Shown here piece by piece: positions 34,400-43,799 of a stretch of 64,000 bases of DNA. Numbering within the stretch: the first letter of the stretch is position 1; the number at the start of each line of letters is the position of its first letter. A program made the position numbers and the translations under genes. The notes beneath the pieces are model-generated. The model saw nothing but the letters and a program-made list of their open reading frames with translations, searched no databases and was not told the DNA's origin. Source of the DNA: Thermus thermophilus (lineage in GTDB: Bacteria; Deinococcota; Deinococci; Deinococcales; Thermaceae); contig NZ_AP025158.1 of NCBI RefSeq assembly GCF_019974155.1, forward strand, positions 992,001-1,056,000, written 5' to 3'.

Positions 34400-35542
34400 T
34401 TAGGCGAGGGGGAGTTCCAGGGGCTCGGGCTCCTTCAGGATGGCCTCGGGGTCTGGGTAGCGGAGGATGCGGTAGAGGGGGTCCCGCTCCGCCGGTTTAA
34501 ACCCCGCGTCCACGATGTGGCGGACGATCTGGCGCACCGTGGCGTGGGTGCGCCCGTGCCCCCCCGCCGCCGAGACCACGTTCTCCTCCAGCATGGTGCT
34601 CCCGAAGTCGTCGGCCCCGTAGTAGAGGGCCGCCTGGGCCACCTTGAAGCCCAGGGTGGGCCAGGAGGCCTGGAAGTGGGCGAAGTTGTCCAGGGCGAGG
34701 CGGGCGATGGCCAGGGTCTTCAGGTACTCGTGGGCCGTGGCCCCGGGGGCCTTGCCCTTGAGGCGTGTGTGCTCCACCTGAAGGGTCCACAGGGCGAAGG
34801 CGGCGAAGCCGTTCCCGTAGCGCTCCAGGGCCCTGTCCTGCTGGGCGCGGAGGCCGAGGAGGTGGAGGGCGCGCTCCTTGGGGCCCTCTCCGAAGCCAAT
34901 GACCATGGTGGCGAGGGTGTAAAGCCCCAGGGCCTGGGCCGCGTCCACGATGCGGTACCAGTCCGCCGTCCGGATCCGGGCGGGGGCCGCCTTTAGGCGG
35001 ACCTCGTCCACCAAAATCTCCGCCCCGGCCCCGGGCAGGCCGTCCAGGCCCGCTTCCTTTAGCTTTTCCAGGATCGCCTCCGCCCTAAGGCCCGTGAGGC
35101 GTTCCAGGCCTAGGATCTCCTCGGGGCTGAAGGCGTCTATGCGGAGGTCGGGGAAGCGGCCCTTGAGGTAGCGGAGGAGGTCCAGGTACCAATCCAGGGG
35201 AAGCTCGGGGTTCACCCCGCCCTGCATGAGGATCCGCCTGCCCCCCACCTGGTAGAGCTCCTCCACTTTCCTCGCGATCTCCTCGTAGCTCAGGGTGTAG
35301 GCGTCCTTCTGCCTCTTGGTGCGGTAAAAAGCGCAGAAGGCGCAGGCCACGGTGCAGACGTTGGTGTAGTTGATGTTGCGGTCTATGAGGAAGGTCACCA
35401 CCTCGGGGTCGGTCTTCTTAAGCCGCACCTCGTGGGCGGCGGCGGCGAGCTCGGGCAAGGGGAGGCTGAAGAGGCTTAGGACCTCCCCTTCGGAAAGCCT
35501 CTCCCCGGCCACGGCCTTCTCCAGGACGTCCATGCCCTTCAT
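34400..35542 (-). CDS. mqnC: Cyclic dehypoxanthinyl futalosine synthase (radical SAM)
   Basis: Futalosine-pathway menaquinone enzyme, forming the cyclic intermediate by radical SAM chemistry. About 380 aa, with the 4Fe-4S/SAM motif CTVACAFC (CxxxCxxC, about 60-67) followed by FYRTKRQKDAYTLS, the MqnC-typical GGRRILMQGGVNPELPLDWYLDLLRYLK, and AGAEILVDEVRLKAAPARIRTADWYRIVDAAQ. The start is ATG 35542; an ATG three codons in (35533, with AAGGGC before it) is also possible. It stands alone; other mqn genes are not in the window. Confidence 0.92.
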   Translation of the reverse strand: MKGMDVLEKAVAGERLSEGEVLSLFSLPLPELAAAAHEVRLKKTDPEVVTFLIDRNINYTNVCTVACAFCAFYRTKRQKDAYTLSYEEIARKVEELYQVGGRRILMQGGVNPELPLDWYLDLLRYLKGRFPDLRIDAFSPEEILGLERLTGLRAEAILEKLKEAGLDGLPGAGAEILVDEVRLKAAPARIRTADWYRIVDAAQALGLYTLATMVIGFGEGPKERALHLLGLRAQQDRALERYGNGFAAFALWTLQVEHTRLKGKAPGATAHEYLKTLAIARLALDNFAHFQASWPTLGFKVAQAALYYGADDFGSTMLEENVVSAAGGHGRTHATVRQIVRHIVDAGFKPAERDPLYRILRYPDPEAILKEPEPLELPLA

Positions 35543-35578
35543 CCTACACCCCTTTTCCCGGGGCAAGGTGGCCTTCGG

Positions 35579-35584
35579 TAAAAT
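35579..35584 (+). promoter_or_regulatory. -10 box TAAAAT for the adenosine-kinase-like gene
   Basis: TAAAAT, 6 nt (CGGGGC), then the ATG at 35591: leaderless spacing. Confidence 0.6.
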
Positions 35585-35590
35585 CGGGGC

Positions 35591-36076
35591 ATGGAGCTCA
35601 AGGTGATTCCCATTGAAAAGCCCGAGAACCTCAACGTCATCCTGGGCCAGGCCCACTTCATCAAGACGGTGGAGGACCTCCACGAGGCCCTGGTGACCGC
35701 AGTCCCCGGGATCAAGTTCGGCCTCGCCTTCTCCGAGGCGAGCGGCAAGCGCCTCATCCGCCGCTCGGGGACGGACGAGGCCCTGGTGGAGCTCGCCGTG
35801 AAAAACCTCTTCAACCTCGCCTGCGGCCACGCCTTCCTCATCGTCTTGGGGGAGGGCTTTTACCCCATCAACGTCCTCCACGCGGTGAAGGCCTGCCCCG
35901 AGGTGGTGCGGATCTACGCCGCCACCGCCAACCCCCTCAAGGTGGTGGTGGCCGAGGAGGGGGAGCAAAGGGCCATCCTCGGGGTCATGGACGGCTTCAC
36001 GCCCCTGGGCGTGGAGGACGAGGCCGAGGTGGCCTGGCGAAAGGACCTCCTCCGGCGCCTGGGGTACAAGCTTTAG
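35591..36076 (+). CDS. Adenosine-specific kinase family protein (DUF355)
   Basis: 161-aa single-domain protein of the family typified by the archaeal adenosine-specific kinase: MELKVIPIEKPENLNVILGQAHFIKTVEDLHEAL, GIKFGLAFSEASGKRLIRRSGTDEALVELA, HAFLIVLGEGFYPINVLHAVKACPEVVRIYAATANPLKVVV. The biochemical role in bacteria is not settled. Monocistronic with its own -10 box; ends 73 bp before hairpin copy C, convergent with ruvC. Confidence 0.85.
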   Translation: MELKVIPIEKPENLNVILGQAHFIKTVEDLHEALVTAVPGIKFGLAFSEASGKRLIRRSGTDEALVELAVKNLFNLACGHAFLIVLGEGFYPINVLHAVKACPEVVRIYAATANPLKVVVAEEGEQRAILGVMDGFTPLGVEDEAEVAWRKDLLRRLGYKL

Positions 36077-36149
36077 GGCCTCTATACCCTTTCCGGTTTC
36101 CCTTCGTCCAACTGGCTTGGGGAAGCTCCCTAGGACCTTTTGCCGGGGC

Positions 36150-36177
36150 CCCCATGCTGGCGCAAGCCGGCATGGGG
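36150..36177. terminator. Palindromic hairpin, family copy C (inverted orientation)
   Basis: Arms CCCCATGCTGGC (36150-36161) and GCCGGCATGGGG (36166-36177) with one G-T pair and loop GCAA; on the minus strand the loop reads TTGC, as in copies A and D. It lies between the convergent gene at 36076 and ruvC. Confidence 0.72.
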
Positions 36178-36183
36178 TGGGAT

Positions 36184-36684
36184 CTAGAGAGGCTTCGCCG
36201 CGCCCATGCGGGCGTAGAAGGCGTGGGTTAGGGCGATGGCCAAGGCGTCCGCCAGGTGGCTTGGCCTCGGGGCCTCCTTCAGGCCCAGGATGCCCCGGAC
36301 CATGAGGGCCACCTCCTCCTTGGCGGCGTGGCCGTGCCCCGCCAGGGCCTGCTTCACCTGCATGGGGCCGTAGGCGTAGACGGGCACCCCCGCTTCAAAG
36401 GCCGCCACCAAGACGGCCCCCAGGGCCCAGCCCACCTTGTAGGCGAGCTCGTTTTGGCGGTAGAAGAACTGCTCCTCCACCGCCACCGCCTCGGGCCGGA
36501 AGCGGTGGAGGGCCTCTAGGACCCGGGCGTGGATCCGTCCCACCCTCTCCCTTGCGGGCTCCTGCGGCGAGGTCTTCACCACCTCCCCGTGGAGGAGGCG
36601 GGCCTTGAGGGCCCCCTTCCCCTCCACCGCCACCACCCCGAGGCCCAGGTGGGTGATCCCGGGGTCTATGCCGGCCACGACCAC
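36184..36684 (-). CDS. ruvC: Holliday junction resolvase RuvC
   Basis: Cuts Holliday junctions symmetrically in recombination. 166 aa, RNase H-like fold: catalytic Asp7 in VAGIDPGITHLGLGV, the acidic AVEEQFFYRQNELAYKVGWALGAVL, and C-terminal PSHLADALAIALTHA. It is the last gene of the leftward division cluster, 13 nt after ftsZ, so resolvase expression may depend on cell wall/division transcription. ruvA and ruvB are not seen. Confidence 0.95.
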   Translation of the reverse strand: MVVAGIDPGITHLGLGVVAVEGKGALKARLLHGEVVKTSPQEPARERVGRIHARVLEALHRFRPEAVAVEEQFFYRQNELAYKVGWALGAVLVAAFEAGVPVYAYGPMQVKQALAGHGHAAKEEVALMVRGILGLKEAPRPSHLADALAIALTHAFYARMGAAKPL

Positions 36685-36697
36685 GGGAAGGGGAAGC

Positions 36698-37756
36698 TCA
36701 GTTGCCCCGCCTGGGCGGGTAGTCCCCGTCCCCGTAGCGGATGAAGGCGGGGATGTCGTAGTTCGTCAGGTCCACGTGGCCCGTGGGGAAGTCCACGGGG
36801 CGGGCGGGGCGGGGCACCACGGTGCTCTCCGCGAAGCCCGCGGCGATGAGGATGACCCGGAGCTCGTCCTGGGCCCGCTCGTCGTAGGTGACCCCGTAGA
36901 GGATGTCCACGTCCTCGTGGCCCGTGGCCTCCCGGATCCTCTCCACCACCTCGGCGGCCTCCATGAGGGAGAGTTCCTCGGAGCCCACCACGTTGAGGAG
37001 GAGCCTTCTGGCCCCTTCAATGGAGCGCTCCAGGAGGGGGCTGTGGATGGCGCTTTTGGCCGCCTCCTCCACCCGGTTTTCCCCGCGCCCCGCCCCGATG
37101 CCCATGAGCACCTGGCCCGCGCCCTCCAAGAGGGCCTTGACGTCGGCGAAGTCCACGTTGATGAGGCCGGGGAGGTTGATGACGTCGGTGATCCCCTTGA
37201 CCCCGTGGTACAGCACCCGGTCGGCGATGAGGAAGGCGTCTTTTAAGGTCATCTTCTTGTCCACGGCGGAGAGGAGGCGGTCGTTCTGGACCACCACCAT
37301 GGCGTCCACCCGCTCCTTGAGCTTTTTGATGCCTTCCTCGGCGGTGCGCATGCGCTTGGGGCCCTCAAAGCTGAAGGGGCGCGTCACCACCGCCACGGTG
37401 AGGGCGCCGAGCCGCTTGGCGATGTCGGCGACCACGGGGGCGCTTCCCGTCCCCGTGCCGCCCCCCATGCCCGCGGTGATGAAGACGAGGTCCGCCCCCT
37501 CCAGGGCCTCGGCGATGAGGTCCTCGGCCTCGAGGGCCGCCTTCTCCCCAATCTCGGGGTTGGCCCCGGCCCCGAGGCCCCGGGTGAGCTTCTCCCCGAG
37601 CTGGATCCGGTGGTCGGCGAGGCTTTTGGCCAACACCTGGGCGTCCGTGTTGGCGGCGATGAACTCCACGCCGGAAAGCCCCGCCTCAATCATGCGGTTC
37701 ACCGCGTTGTTCCCCGCACCCCCGAGCCCGATGACCTTGATGACCGCTCCTTCCAT
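36698..37756 (-). CDS. ftsZ: Cell division GTPase FtsZ
   Basis: Tubulin homologue that polymerises into the Z-ring. 352 aa: N-terminal [18 protein letters not shown], tubulin signature GGGTGTG (98-104), T7-loop region [16 protein letters not shown], and a very short C-terminal linker ending in the conserved tail peptide DIPAFIRYG that binds FtsA. The linker is shorter than in E. coli. 12 nt after ftsA. Confidence 0.98.
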   Translation of the reverse strand: MEGAVIKVIGLGGAGNNAVNRMIEAGLSGVEFIAANTDAQVLAKSLADHRIQLGEKLTRGLGAGANPEIGEKAALEAEDLIAEALEGADLVFITAGMGGGTGTGSAPVVADIAKRLGALTVAVVTRPFSFEGPKRMRTAEEGIKKLKERVDAMVVVQNDRLLSAVDKKMTLKDAFLIADRVLYHGVKGITDVINLPGLINVDFADVKALLEGAGQVLMGIGAGRGENRVEEAAKSAIHSPLLERSIEGARRLLLNVVGSEELSLMEAAEVVERIREATGHEDVDILYGVTYDERAQDELRVILIAAGFAESTVVPRPARPVDFPTGHVDLTNYDIPAFIRYGDGDYPPRRGN

Positions 37757-37768
37757 ACCCCCCTCCCT

Positions 37769-39004
37769 CTAGAACAGGTTGCTCAGAAACTCCTTGATCC
37801 TGGCCCAAAGCCCCTCGCCCTTGGGCTTGTCCTCCGGTTTTTCCCTGATCCGCTTGGCCTCCTGGGGCTTTAGGGGGAGGCTTGCCCCGTAGCGGACGAG
37901 CCCCACCGCCGCCGCGTGGGCGGGGGAGGCGACCACGTCCGTAAGCCCCGAAACCCCCTGGGGTTTGCCCACCCGCACGGGGAGGCCGTACTGCTGCCGG
38001 GCGAGGAGGTCGGTGCCCCGGAGGAGGGCCCCGCCCCCCGTGAGGACCACGCGGTTGACCTGGATCTCCAAAGGCCCCAGGGTTTCGTCCACGCTCTGGC
38101 GCGCCAGATGGAGGATCTCCCGCATCCGCGGCCGGATGATGCGGGCGAGCTCCGGGGCCGGAACCTCGCCCAGGGCGCCGCCCTCCTGGTTGATCTCCAG
38201 GACGAGCTCCGGGTCGGCGAGCTCCGGCAGGGCGGCCCCGTACTTGCGCTTGACCCGTTCCGCCTCCTCAAAGGGGATCTTGAGGAGCTGGGCGATGTCG
38301 TGGGTCACGTGGTCCCCGCCCAGGGGCACCACGGCCGAGTGGGCGAGCCTTCCGCCCCGGAAGACGGCCACGTCGGTGGTGCCGCCGCCGATGTCCAGGA
38401 GGAGGACGGTCATCTCCTCCTCCTCGGGGGTGAGGACGGCGAGCCCGCTGGCCAGGGCCTGGACGCAGACGGCGTCCAGGGCGAGGCCCGCTTCCTCCAC
38501 GGCCCGGCGCAGGTTGGCGAGGGGGCCCCGGCCCGCAGCGATGAGGTGGACGTCCACCTCGAGGCGCACCCCCGCCATCCCCACGGGGTCCCGGATCCCC
38601 TCCTGGCCGTCCACCTTGAACTCCAGGGGCAGGGCGTGCAAAAGCTCCAGCTCCCCTTCAAAGGGGTAGGCCTTGGCCTGCTCTATGGCCCGCTCCACGT
38701 CCGCCTCGGCGATGGTGTGGCCGCGGCGGATGGCGGCGAGGCCGTGGCTGGTGACGCTTTTGAGGTGGGGGCCACCCACGCCCACCACCACCCGCTCCAC
38801 CTTGACCCCGGCCACCCTTTCCGCCTGGAAGAGGCTTTGGCGGATGGCCTCCGTGGTCCTTTCCAGGTTGACCACCACCCCGCGCCGCAGCCCCTGGGAG
38901 GGGACGGTGCCCTCGCCGATGATGTCCAAAACGCCGTCAGGGGCGAGCTCCCCGATGACGGTGGTGACCTTGGTGGTGCCTACGTCCAAACCGGCGATGA
39001 TCAT
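37769..39004 (-). CDS. ftsA: Cell division protein FtsA
   Basis: Actin-like membrane tether of FtsZ. From ATG 39004 (overlapping the ftsQ stop, ATGA) it has 411 aa: phosphate-1 loop IIAGLDVGTTKVTTVIG, phosphate-2 VLLLDIGGGTTDVAVF, adenosine motif VVLTGGGALLRGTDLLA, and a C-terminal amphipathic helix LWARIKEFLSNLF for membrane binding. The longer frame from 39025 is less likely. Confidence 0.96.
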   Translation of the reverse strand: MIIAGLDVGTTKVTTVIGELAPDGVLDIIGEGTVPSQGLRRGVVVNLERTTEAIRQSLFQAERVAGVKVERVVVGVGGPHLKSVTSHGLAAIRRGHTIAEADVERAIEQAKAYPFEGELELLHALPLEFKVDGQEGIRDPVGMAGVRLEVDVHLIAAGRGPLANLRRAVEEAGLALDAVCVQALASGLAVLTPEEEEMTVLLLDIGGGTTDVAVFRGGRLAHSAVVPLGGDHVTHDIAQLLKIPFEEAERVKRKYGAALPELADPELVLEINQEGGALGEVPAPELARIIRPRMREILHLARQSVDETLGPLEIQVNRVVLTGGGALLRGTDLLARQQYGLPVRVGKPQGVSGLTDVVASPAHAAAVGLVRYGASLPLKPQEAKRIREKPEDKPKGEGLWARIKEFLSNLF

Positions 39005-39585
39005 GGGCGCTGACTCACCCCCCAAGAATACACGAAAACCCGCCCCTTAGGGCGCGCGGTTTGGGCGTACTTTAGCAGATACGCGGCCTCGGGGGCAAAG
39101 AGGGTGGCCCCTTCCAGCTCCACCCAGAAGCCCGCCGGGGTGTAGCGGATCTCCCGGGCCTGGGGGAAGGCCCGGCCCAGGGAGAGGAGGGCTTCCCGGG
39201 GGAGGGGCCCTACCCCCCGCACCCGGGGCCCGGGGGCGAGGGGGGCTCCTTGGGGGAGGAGGACGCCGTCCTCGGCCAGGGCGTCCCCGGTTTCCAGGGG
39301 GAGGAAGGGCCGGCGTTCCCGCACCCGGACGACCACCTGTCCCAAGGCGGGCTTTTCCAGGTGGGCTTCGGCCACCCAGGGGTTTTCCAGGAGGGGCCGG
39401 AGCCTGTTCCCTGAGACCCAAAGCCACGGGTCGCCCGGAGCGAGGCGGAGGGTTTGCAGGACGGCCTCCCTGGAGAGGTGGCGTAGCCCTTCCACCCGCA
39501 CCTCCTCCACGGGGACGGCCACGAGGCTCGCCACGTAGAGGCTCGCCCCGAGGATGAGGAGGAGAACGCCTTTCACCACGCCCAT
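39001..39585 (-). CDS. ftsQ: Cell division protein FtsQ/DivIB
   Basis: 194-aa bitopic protein: a short cytoplasmic N-terminus, a transmembrane helix (about 5-24, KGVLLLILGASLYVASLVAV), a POTRA domain (VEEVRVEGLRHLSREAVLQTLRLAPGDPWLWV, with WVAEAHLEKPALGQVVVRVRERRPFL) and a beta domain. It links the FtsL/FtsB complex to the early divisome. Short for FtsQ but complete. 12 nt after murB and overlapping ftsA. Confidence 0.9.
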   Translation of the reverse strand: MGVVKGVLLLILGASLYVASLVAVPVEEVRVEGLRHLSREAVLQTLRLAPGDPWLWVSGNRLRPLLENPWVAEAHLEKPALGQVVVRVRERRPFLPLETGDALAEDGVLLPQGAPLAPGPRVRGVGPLPREALLSLGRAFPQAREIRYTPAGFWVELEGATLFAPEAAYLLKYAQTARPKGRVFVYSWGVSQRP

Positions 39586-39597
39586 CTTACCCCTCCT

Positions 39598-40395
39598 TTA
39601 CGGCCACACCTCCCACTCCAGCTCCAAGGGAAGCTCCTCCTGGACCCGGCGGACGAGCTCCAGGACGTCCTTTGCCCGGGCCTGGCCCAGGTTGACGATG
39701 AAGTTGCCGTGCTCTAAGGAGATCATGGCGTCCCCCACCCGAAGCCCCTTGAGGCCGCGCTCGTCAATGAGCCGCCCCGCCGACTGGCCCGGGGGGTTCT
39801 TGAAGGCGCAGCCGGCGCTTTTCCGCTTGGGCTGGCCCTTGCGGGCCCGGTCCACCTCGGCCATGCGCCTCAGGATCTCCTCCTTGGGGCGCTCCTTCAG
39901 CTTGAGGCGCACCCGGGTGACGATGCCCCCGGGGGGGAGGCGGCTTTTCCGGTAGCCGAAGCCGAGTTCCTCCGGGCGGTAGACGTGGAAGGCGCCGTCG
40001 TGGAAGACCTCCACCGCCTCCAGGGCGTCGGCCATCTCCCCGAAGCGGGTGCCCGCGTTCATCTTCACCGCCCCGCCCACCTGGGCGGGGATGCCGAGGA
40101 GGCCCTCGAGGCCGGAAAGCCCCGCCCGGGCCGCCTCCTGGACGAGGAGGGGAAGGAGGGTCCCCGCCCCCACCCAGCCCTTCAGGTCGTAGGCCTGGAA
40201 CTCGCCCGCAAGCCGGATGACCCGCTCCGGCACCCCCTCGTCCAGGACGAGGAGGTTGGAGCCGTTGCCCAGGACGCGGTAAGGGGCCTCGGTGGCCCGC
40301 TTAAGCTCCTCCCGGGTCTCCACGGTCCAAAGCTCCGCCGGCCCCCCTACCCCCAAGGTGGTGTAGTCCTTGAGCAGCACCCGTTCAACCTTCAT
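39598..40395 (-). CDS. murB: UDP-N-acetylenolpyruvoylglucosamine reductase
   Basis: FAD/NADPH enzyme that makes UDP-MurNAc. 265 aa: PCMH-type FAD-binding part (YTTLGVGGPAELWTVET, YRVLGNGSNLLVLDEG, GLEGLLGIPAQVGGAVKMNAGTRFGEMADAL) and C-terminal domain with the catalytic Ser/Cys-region SAGCAFKNPPGQSAGRLIDE and Glu in SLEHGNFIVN. It looks like the shorter type II MurB lacking one loop. Overlaps murC by 11 bp. Confidence 0.95.
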   Translation of the reverse strand: MKVERVLLKDYTTLGVGGPAELWTVETREELKRATEAPYRVLGNGSNLLVLDEGVPERVIRLAGEFQAYDLKGWVGAGTLLPLLVQEAARAGLSGLEGLLGIPAQVGGAVKMNAGTRFGEMADALEAVEVFHDGAFHVYRPEELGFGYRKSRLPPGGIVTRVRLKLKERPKEEILRRMAEVDRARKGQPKRKSAGCAFKNPPGQSAGRLIDERGLKGLRVGDAMISLEHGNFIVNLGQARAKDVLELVRRVQEELPLELEWEVWP

Positions 40396-41725
40396 GGACG
40401 AGCCTCCGCGCGAGAAGGGTCACGTCCCCGGCCCCCATGAAGAGGAGGAGGTCCTCGGGCCTTGCCGTGGCGCGGGCGTAGGCCAGGGCCTCTTCCTTGT
40501 CCATCCGGCGCGCGGACCGGCCCAGGTCCTCAAGCCTCTTTGCGATGCGGTCGGAAAGGGCCTCGGGGCTTTCCCGGCCCCGCTCCCCCGCGGTGTAGAC
40601 GGGCAGGACCACCACCTCGTGGGCCCCCTTGAGGGCCTGGGCGAAGGCCTCCCAGAGCTCTTGGGTACGGAGGAGGCGGTGGGGCTGGAAGAAGACGCGG
40701 ACCCGCCGCCCGGAGAGGAGGGCCGCTTCCAGGGTGGCCTGGACCTCGGTGGGGTGGTGGGCGTAGTCGTCCACCACCCAGGCCCCGCCCACCTCCCCCA
40801 CCCGCTCAAACCGCCGCCCCACGCCGGGGAAGCGGGAAAGCCCCCGGGAGATGGCCTCCGGGGACGCCCCCAGGGCCAGGGCGGCGAGGGCGGCGGCGAG
40901 GGCGTTGTGGACGTTGTGCTTCCCCGGCACCCGCAGCTGAACCTCCCCCAGGGGGCCTTCCCGGTGGACGAGGCGGAAGGAGGTACAGGAGGGGCTTAGG
41001 TCCACCGCCTCCGCCCAAACCTCCCCTCCGGGGCCGAAGAGCCTCCGGGGAAGCCCCTCGGTGAGGGCGAGGAGGCCCGGGTCCGCCGCGGGGACCACCA
41101 CGGTTTCTGCGCCCGCGAGGAAGCCCCGCATGGCCTCTCTTAGGGCCTCGAGGCTTTCGTGGTAGTTGGGGGCCCGCTCCCCCGGGGGGGCCACGTGGTC
41201 CGCCTCCAGGTTGGTGGCCACGGCGACGCTCACCCGGACCTCCCGGAAGAGGGGGTCCGACTCGTCCACCTCGGCCACCCGGGGCCCCCGGCCGGGGCGG
41301 GCGTTCCCGGGGAGGAGGGCGAGCTCCCCCCCCAGGAAGACCCAGGGGTCCAGGCCCGCCTCCAGGAGGATGGCCGCGAGCATCCCCGTGGTGGTGGTCT
41401 TGCCGTGGGTGCCGGTCACGCCCGCGGAGGGCCTTTGCGCGAGGAAGTGGGCGAGGAGCTCCATCCTGCGGAGGACCCTAAGGCCCCTCTTCCGGGCCGC
41501 CACCACCTCGGGGTGGTCCAGGGGCACGGGGGTGGGGACCACCAGGGTGTCCTCGTCGGCGAGGTGGCCGGGGTCGTGCCCGTGGTGCACGGGAACCCCG
41601 AGCCGCCTTGCCCTGGGCCCTGGGGCGAGGTCGCACCCCGTCACCGCCACCCCTTCCGCCATGAGGAGCCGGGCGAGGGCGCTCATGCCCACGCCTTCAA
41701 TGCCCATGATGTGCGCCTTTCTCAT
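40385..41725 (-). CDS. murC: UDP-N-acetylmuramate-L-alanine ligase
   Basis: Adds L-Ala to UDP-MurNAc with ATP. 446 aa from ATG 41725 (ATGA overlap with murG). Motifs: HIMGIEGVGMSALARLLMAEG, P-loop GVTGTHGKTTTTGMLA, VAEVDESDPLFREV, NLEADHV, and DYAHHPTEVQATLEAAL. An upstream frame to 41851 is murG antisense-phase and is ignored. Confidence 0.96.
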   Translation of the reverse strand: MRKAHIMGIEGVGMSALARLLMAEGVAVTGCDLAPGPRARRLGVPVHHGHDPGHLADEDTLVVPTPVPLDHPEVVAARKRGLRVLRRMELLAHFLAQRPSAGVTGTHGKTTTTGMLAAILLEAGLDPWVFLGGELALLPGNARPGRGPRVAEVDESDPLFREVRVSVAVATNLEADHVAPPGERAPNYHESLEALREAMRGFLAGAETVVVPAADPGLLALTEGLPRRLFGPGGEVWAEAVDLSPSCTSFRLVHREGPLGEVQLRVPGKHNVHNALAAALAALALGASPEAISRGLSRFPGVGRRFERVGEVGGAWVVDDYAHHPTEVQATLEAALLSGRRVRVFFQPHRLLRTQELWEAFAQALKGAHEVVVLPVYTAGERGRESPEALSDRIAKRLEDLGRSARRMDKEEALAYARATARPEDLLLFMGAGDVTLLARRLVHEG

Positions 41726-42741
41726 AGGAACGCCTCCAGAAGGTCGGCGAGGCGCGCCGCCGCCCCCTCGGGGGAGAGGCGGGCCATGGCCCTTCGGCGC
41801 GCCTCCAGGTCTTCCAGCGCCTCGAGGATCTGGGAGGCAAGGCGGTCCCACGCCCCCAAAACCGCCCCCCCCGCTTGGGCGTAGGCCCGGGCGTTGGCGA
41901 GCTGGGCCCCGCCGTCCAGCTTAGGGGAGAGGGGGAAGAGGATGGCCGGGAGGCCGTGGAAGGCCGCCTCCGCCAACGTCCCTGCCCCGGCCCGGGAGAG
42001 GAGGAGGTCGGCGGCGCTCATGGCCAGGGGGGTGTCCACGAAGCCCTCCACCCGGTAGCCTTCCCCCTCGAGGGGCCGGAAGCGCTCCACCCACCTTTCC
42101 CCCACCTGGTGGAGCACCTGGACGGGGAGGCCCTTGAGGACCGGGGGGAGGCGCTCGTTGAGCTCCAGGCTGCCTTGGCTCCCCCCGAGGACGAGGAGGA
42201 GGGGCCTTTGGGGGTCAAAGCCGAGCCTGCGCTTGGCCTCGTCCTTGGGGTGGCGCACCTCCCGCACGGGGTAGCCCACCACCCGGGCTTTCCGCGCCAG
42301 GGGTGCGGGGAGGGCCAGAGGGACGGAGAGGGCCAGGCCTTTGGCCAGGGGGGCCAGGGCCCGGTTGGCGAGGCCCAGGCGGGCGTTCTGCTCGTGGAGG
42401 AGGAGGGGGATGCCGAGGAGGCTCGCCGCCATCCCCCCGGGGAAGCCGGCGTACCCCCCGGTGCTGAGCACCGCCTTGGGCCTGAGGCGCCGGAGGAGGG
42501 CCTGGGCCCGGAGGACCCCTTGGAGCACCTTGGGGGCCTCCTGGGGCCTTAGGGCGCTCCGGTCCAGCTTCCCCGCGGGGATGAGGGCGTGGGGGATGGG
42601 GGTCTTGGGGAGGAGGCGGGCCTCGAGGCCCCCCTCTGCCCCCAGGTAGAAGACGGGGTGGCCCCGCCGCCCAAGCTCCTCCGCCACGGCCAGGGCGGGG
42701 AAGAGGTGCCCCCCCGTGCCCCCGCCGGTCAGGAGGATCAC
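41722..42741 (-). CDS. murG: Lipid II synthase MurG (GlcNAc transferase)
   Basis: GT-B glycosyltransferase that converts lipid I to lipid II on the inner membrane face. 339 aa from GTG 42741, which overlaps the ftsW stop (GTGA). Motifs: ILLTGGGTGGHLFPALAVAEEL, GGYAGFPGGMAASLLGIPLLLHEQNA, LLLVLGGSQGSLELN and LLSRAGAGTLAEAAFHGLPAILFPL. The family usually ends a little later; the length is slightly short but complete. Confidence 0.96.
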   Translation of the reverse strand: MILLTGGGTGGHLFPALAVAEELGRRGHPVFYLGAEGGLEARLLPKTPIPHALIPAGKLDRSALRPQEAPKVLQGVLRAQALLRRLRPKAVLSTGGYAGFPGGMAASLLGIPLLLHEQNARLGLANRALAPLAKGLALSVPLALPAPLARKARVVGYPVREVRHPKDEAKRRLGFDPQRPLLLVLGGSQGSLELNERLPPVLKGLPVQVLHQVGERWVERFRPLEGEGYRVEGFVDTPLAMSAADLLLSRAGAGTLAEAAFHGLPAILFPLSPKLDGGAQLANARAYAQAGGAVLGAWDRLASQILEALEDLEARRRAMARLSPEGAAARLADLLEAFL

Positions 42742-43799
42742 CGGGCCACCTCCTTCCCCCTGGGCCTCTCCGCCGCCTCCCGGGCGAGCCGGGAGAGGAG
42801 GCCCACCGCGAAGCCGGAGACCAAGAGGCTGCTGCCCCCGTAGGACACCAGGGGCAGGGGCACCCCCGTCACCGGGAGGACCCCCAGGGTGACCCCGATG
42901 TTGAGCGCCGCCTGGAGGGTGAGGTAGAGGCCGAGGCCGAGGGCGAGGAGGCGCTCCCCGCCCTTCAGGCCCAGGGCCACCGCCAGGCTCCTCAATAGGA
43001 TCAGGGTGTAGAGGAGGAAGACCACGGCCCCGCCGAGCCACCCGGTGGCGAAGACGACGCTGGCGAAGACCATGTCGTTGTGGGCCTCAGGCAGGTGGGG
43101 CAGGGTGGCCCCCGGTCCCTGGCCGAAGGGGCCCCCTAAGAGGAGGGCCTTCTTGGCCTGGACCACCTGGTAGGCCCCGCCCCCCGGCTCCGACTCGCCC
43201 TGGAGGTAGTCCACGAAGTTGGCAAAGCGCTCGGAGACGTAGCGGAACTGGGCGAGGTAGAGCCCCGAGAAGGGGAGGACGACCAGGGCCACCGCCAGGC
43301 CCATCCCCAGGAGTCGGGGCCAGGGGACACCGGCGAGGACGAAGAGGAGGGCGGCCAGCCCGGCGAGGAAGGCGGCCGTGGCGAAGTCGGGTTCCACCAG
43401 GACGAGGCCCACCAGGGAGCCCACCGCCAGGACCGGCCCCAGGATGGGGTAGTCCTCCCCCCGCCGCCCCACGAAGGAGGAGAGGTAGAGGATCAGGGCC
43501 AGCTTGGCGAGCTCCGAGGGCTGGAGGGCCACGGGGCCCAGGTAGAACCAGCGGCGCACCCCCCCGGGCCCGTCCCCCACGAGGAGGACCAGGACGAGGA
43601 GGAAGAGGACGCCCACCAGGGCGTGGAGGGCGTAGCGGAGGAGGAGGCGGGGCGGGAGGAGGTGGCCGAGGGCCAGGGCCAGGAGGGCGGCCGCCACCCG
43701 GAGGAGGTGGTCCTGGAGGAGGCCGGGCTCCGCCGTGCCCACGCCGATGAGGCCGAAGGCGAGGAGGAGGAGGGCGCTTAGAAGGAGGACGGGGTCCAC
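42738..43799 (-). CDS. ftsW: SEDS glycosyltransferase FtsW
   Basis: Septal peptidoglycan polymerase/lipid II handling protein. 353 aa with about ten transmembrane helices. SEDS hallmarks are WFYLGPVALQPSELAKLALILYLS (about 85-108), VEPDFATAAFLAGLAALLFVL with the catalytic Asp region, and the C-terminal TLGVLPVTGVPLPLVSYGGSSLL. It overlaps murD by 22 bp, a rather long overlap, which suggests coupling. It pairs functionally with the PBP encoded at 47850. Confidence 0.95.
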   Translation of the reverse strand: MDPVLLLSALLLLAFGLIGVGTAEPGLLQDHLLRVAAALLALALGHLLPPRLLLRYALHALVGVLFLLVLVLLVGDGPGGVRRWFYLGPVALQPSELAKLALILYLSSFVGRRGEDYPILGPVLAVGSLVGLVLVEPDFATAAFLAGLAALLFVLAGVPWPRLLGMGLAVALVVLPFSGLYLAQFRYVSERFANFVDYLQGESEPGGGAYQVVQAKKALLLGGPFGQGPGATLPHLPEAHNDMVFASVVFATGWLGGAVVFLLYTLILLRSLAVALGLKGGERLLALGLGLYLTLQAALNIGVTLGVLPVTGVPLPLVSYGGSSLLVSGFAVGLLSRLAREAAERPRGKEVAR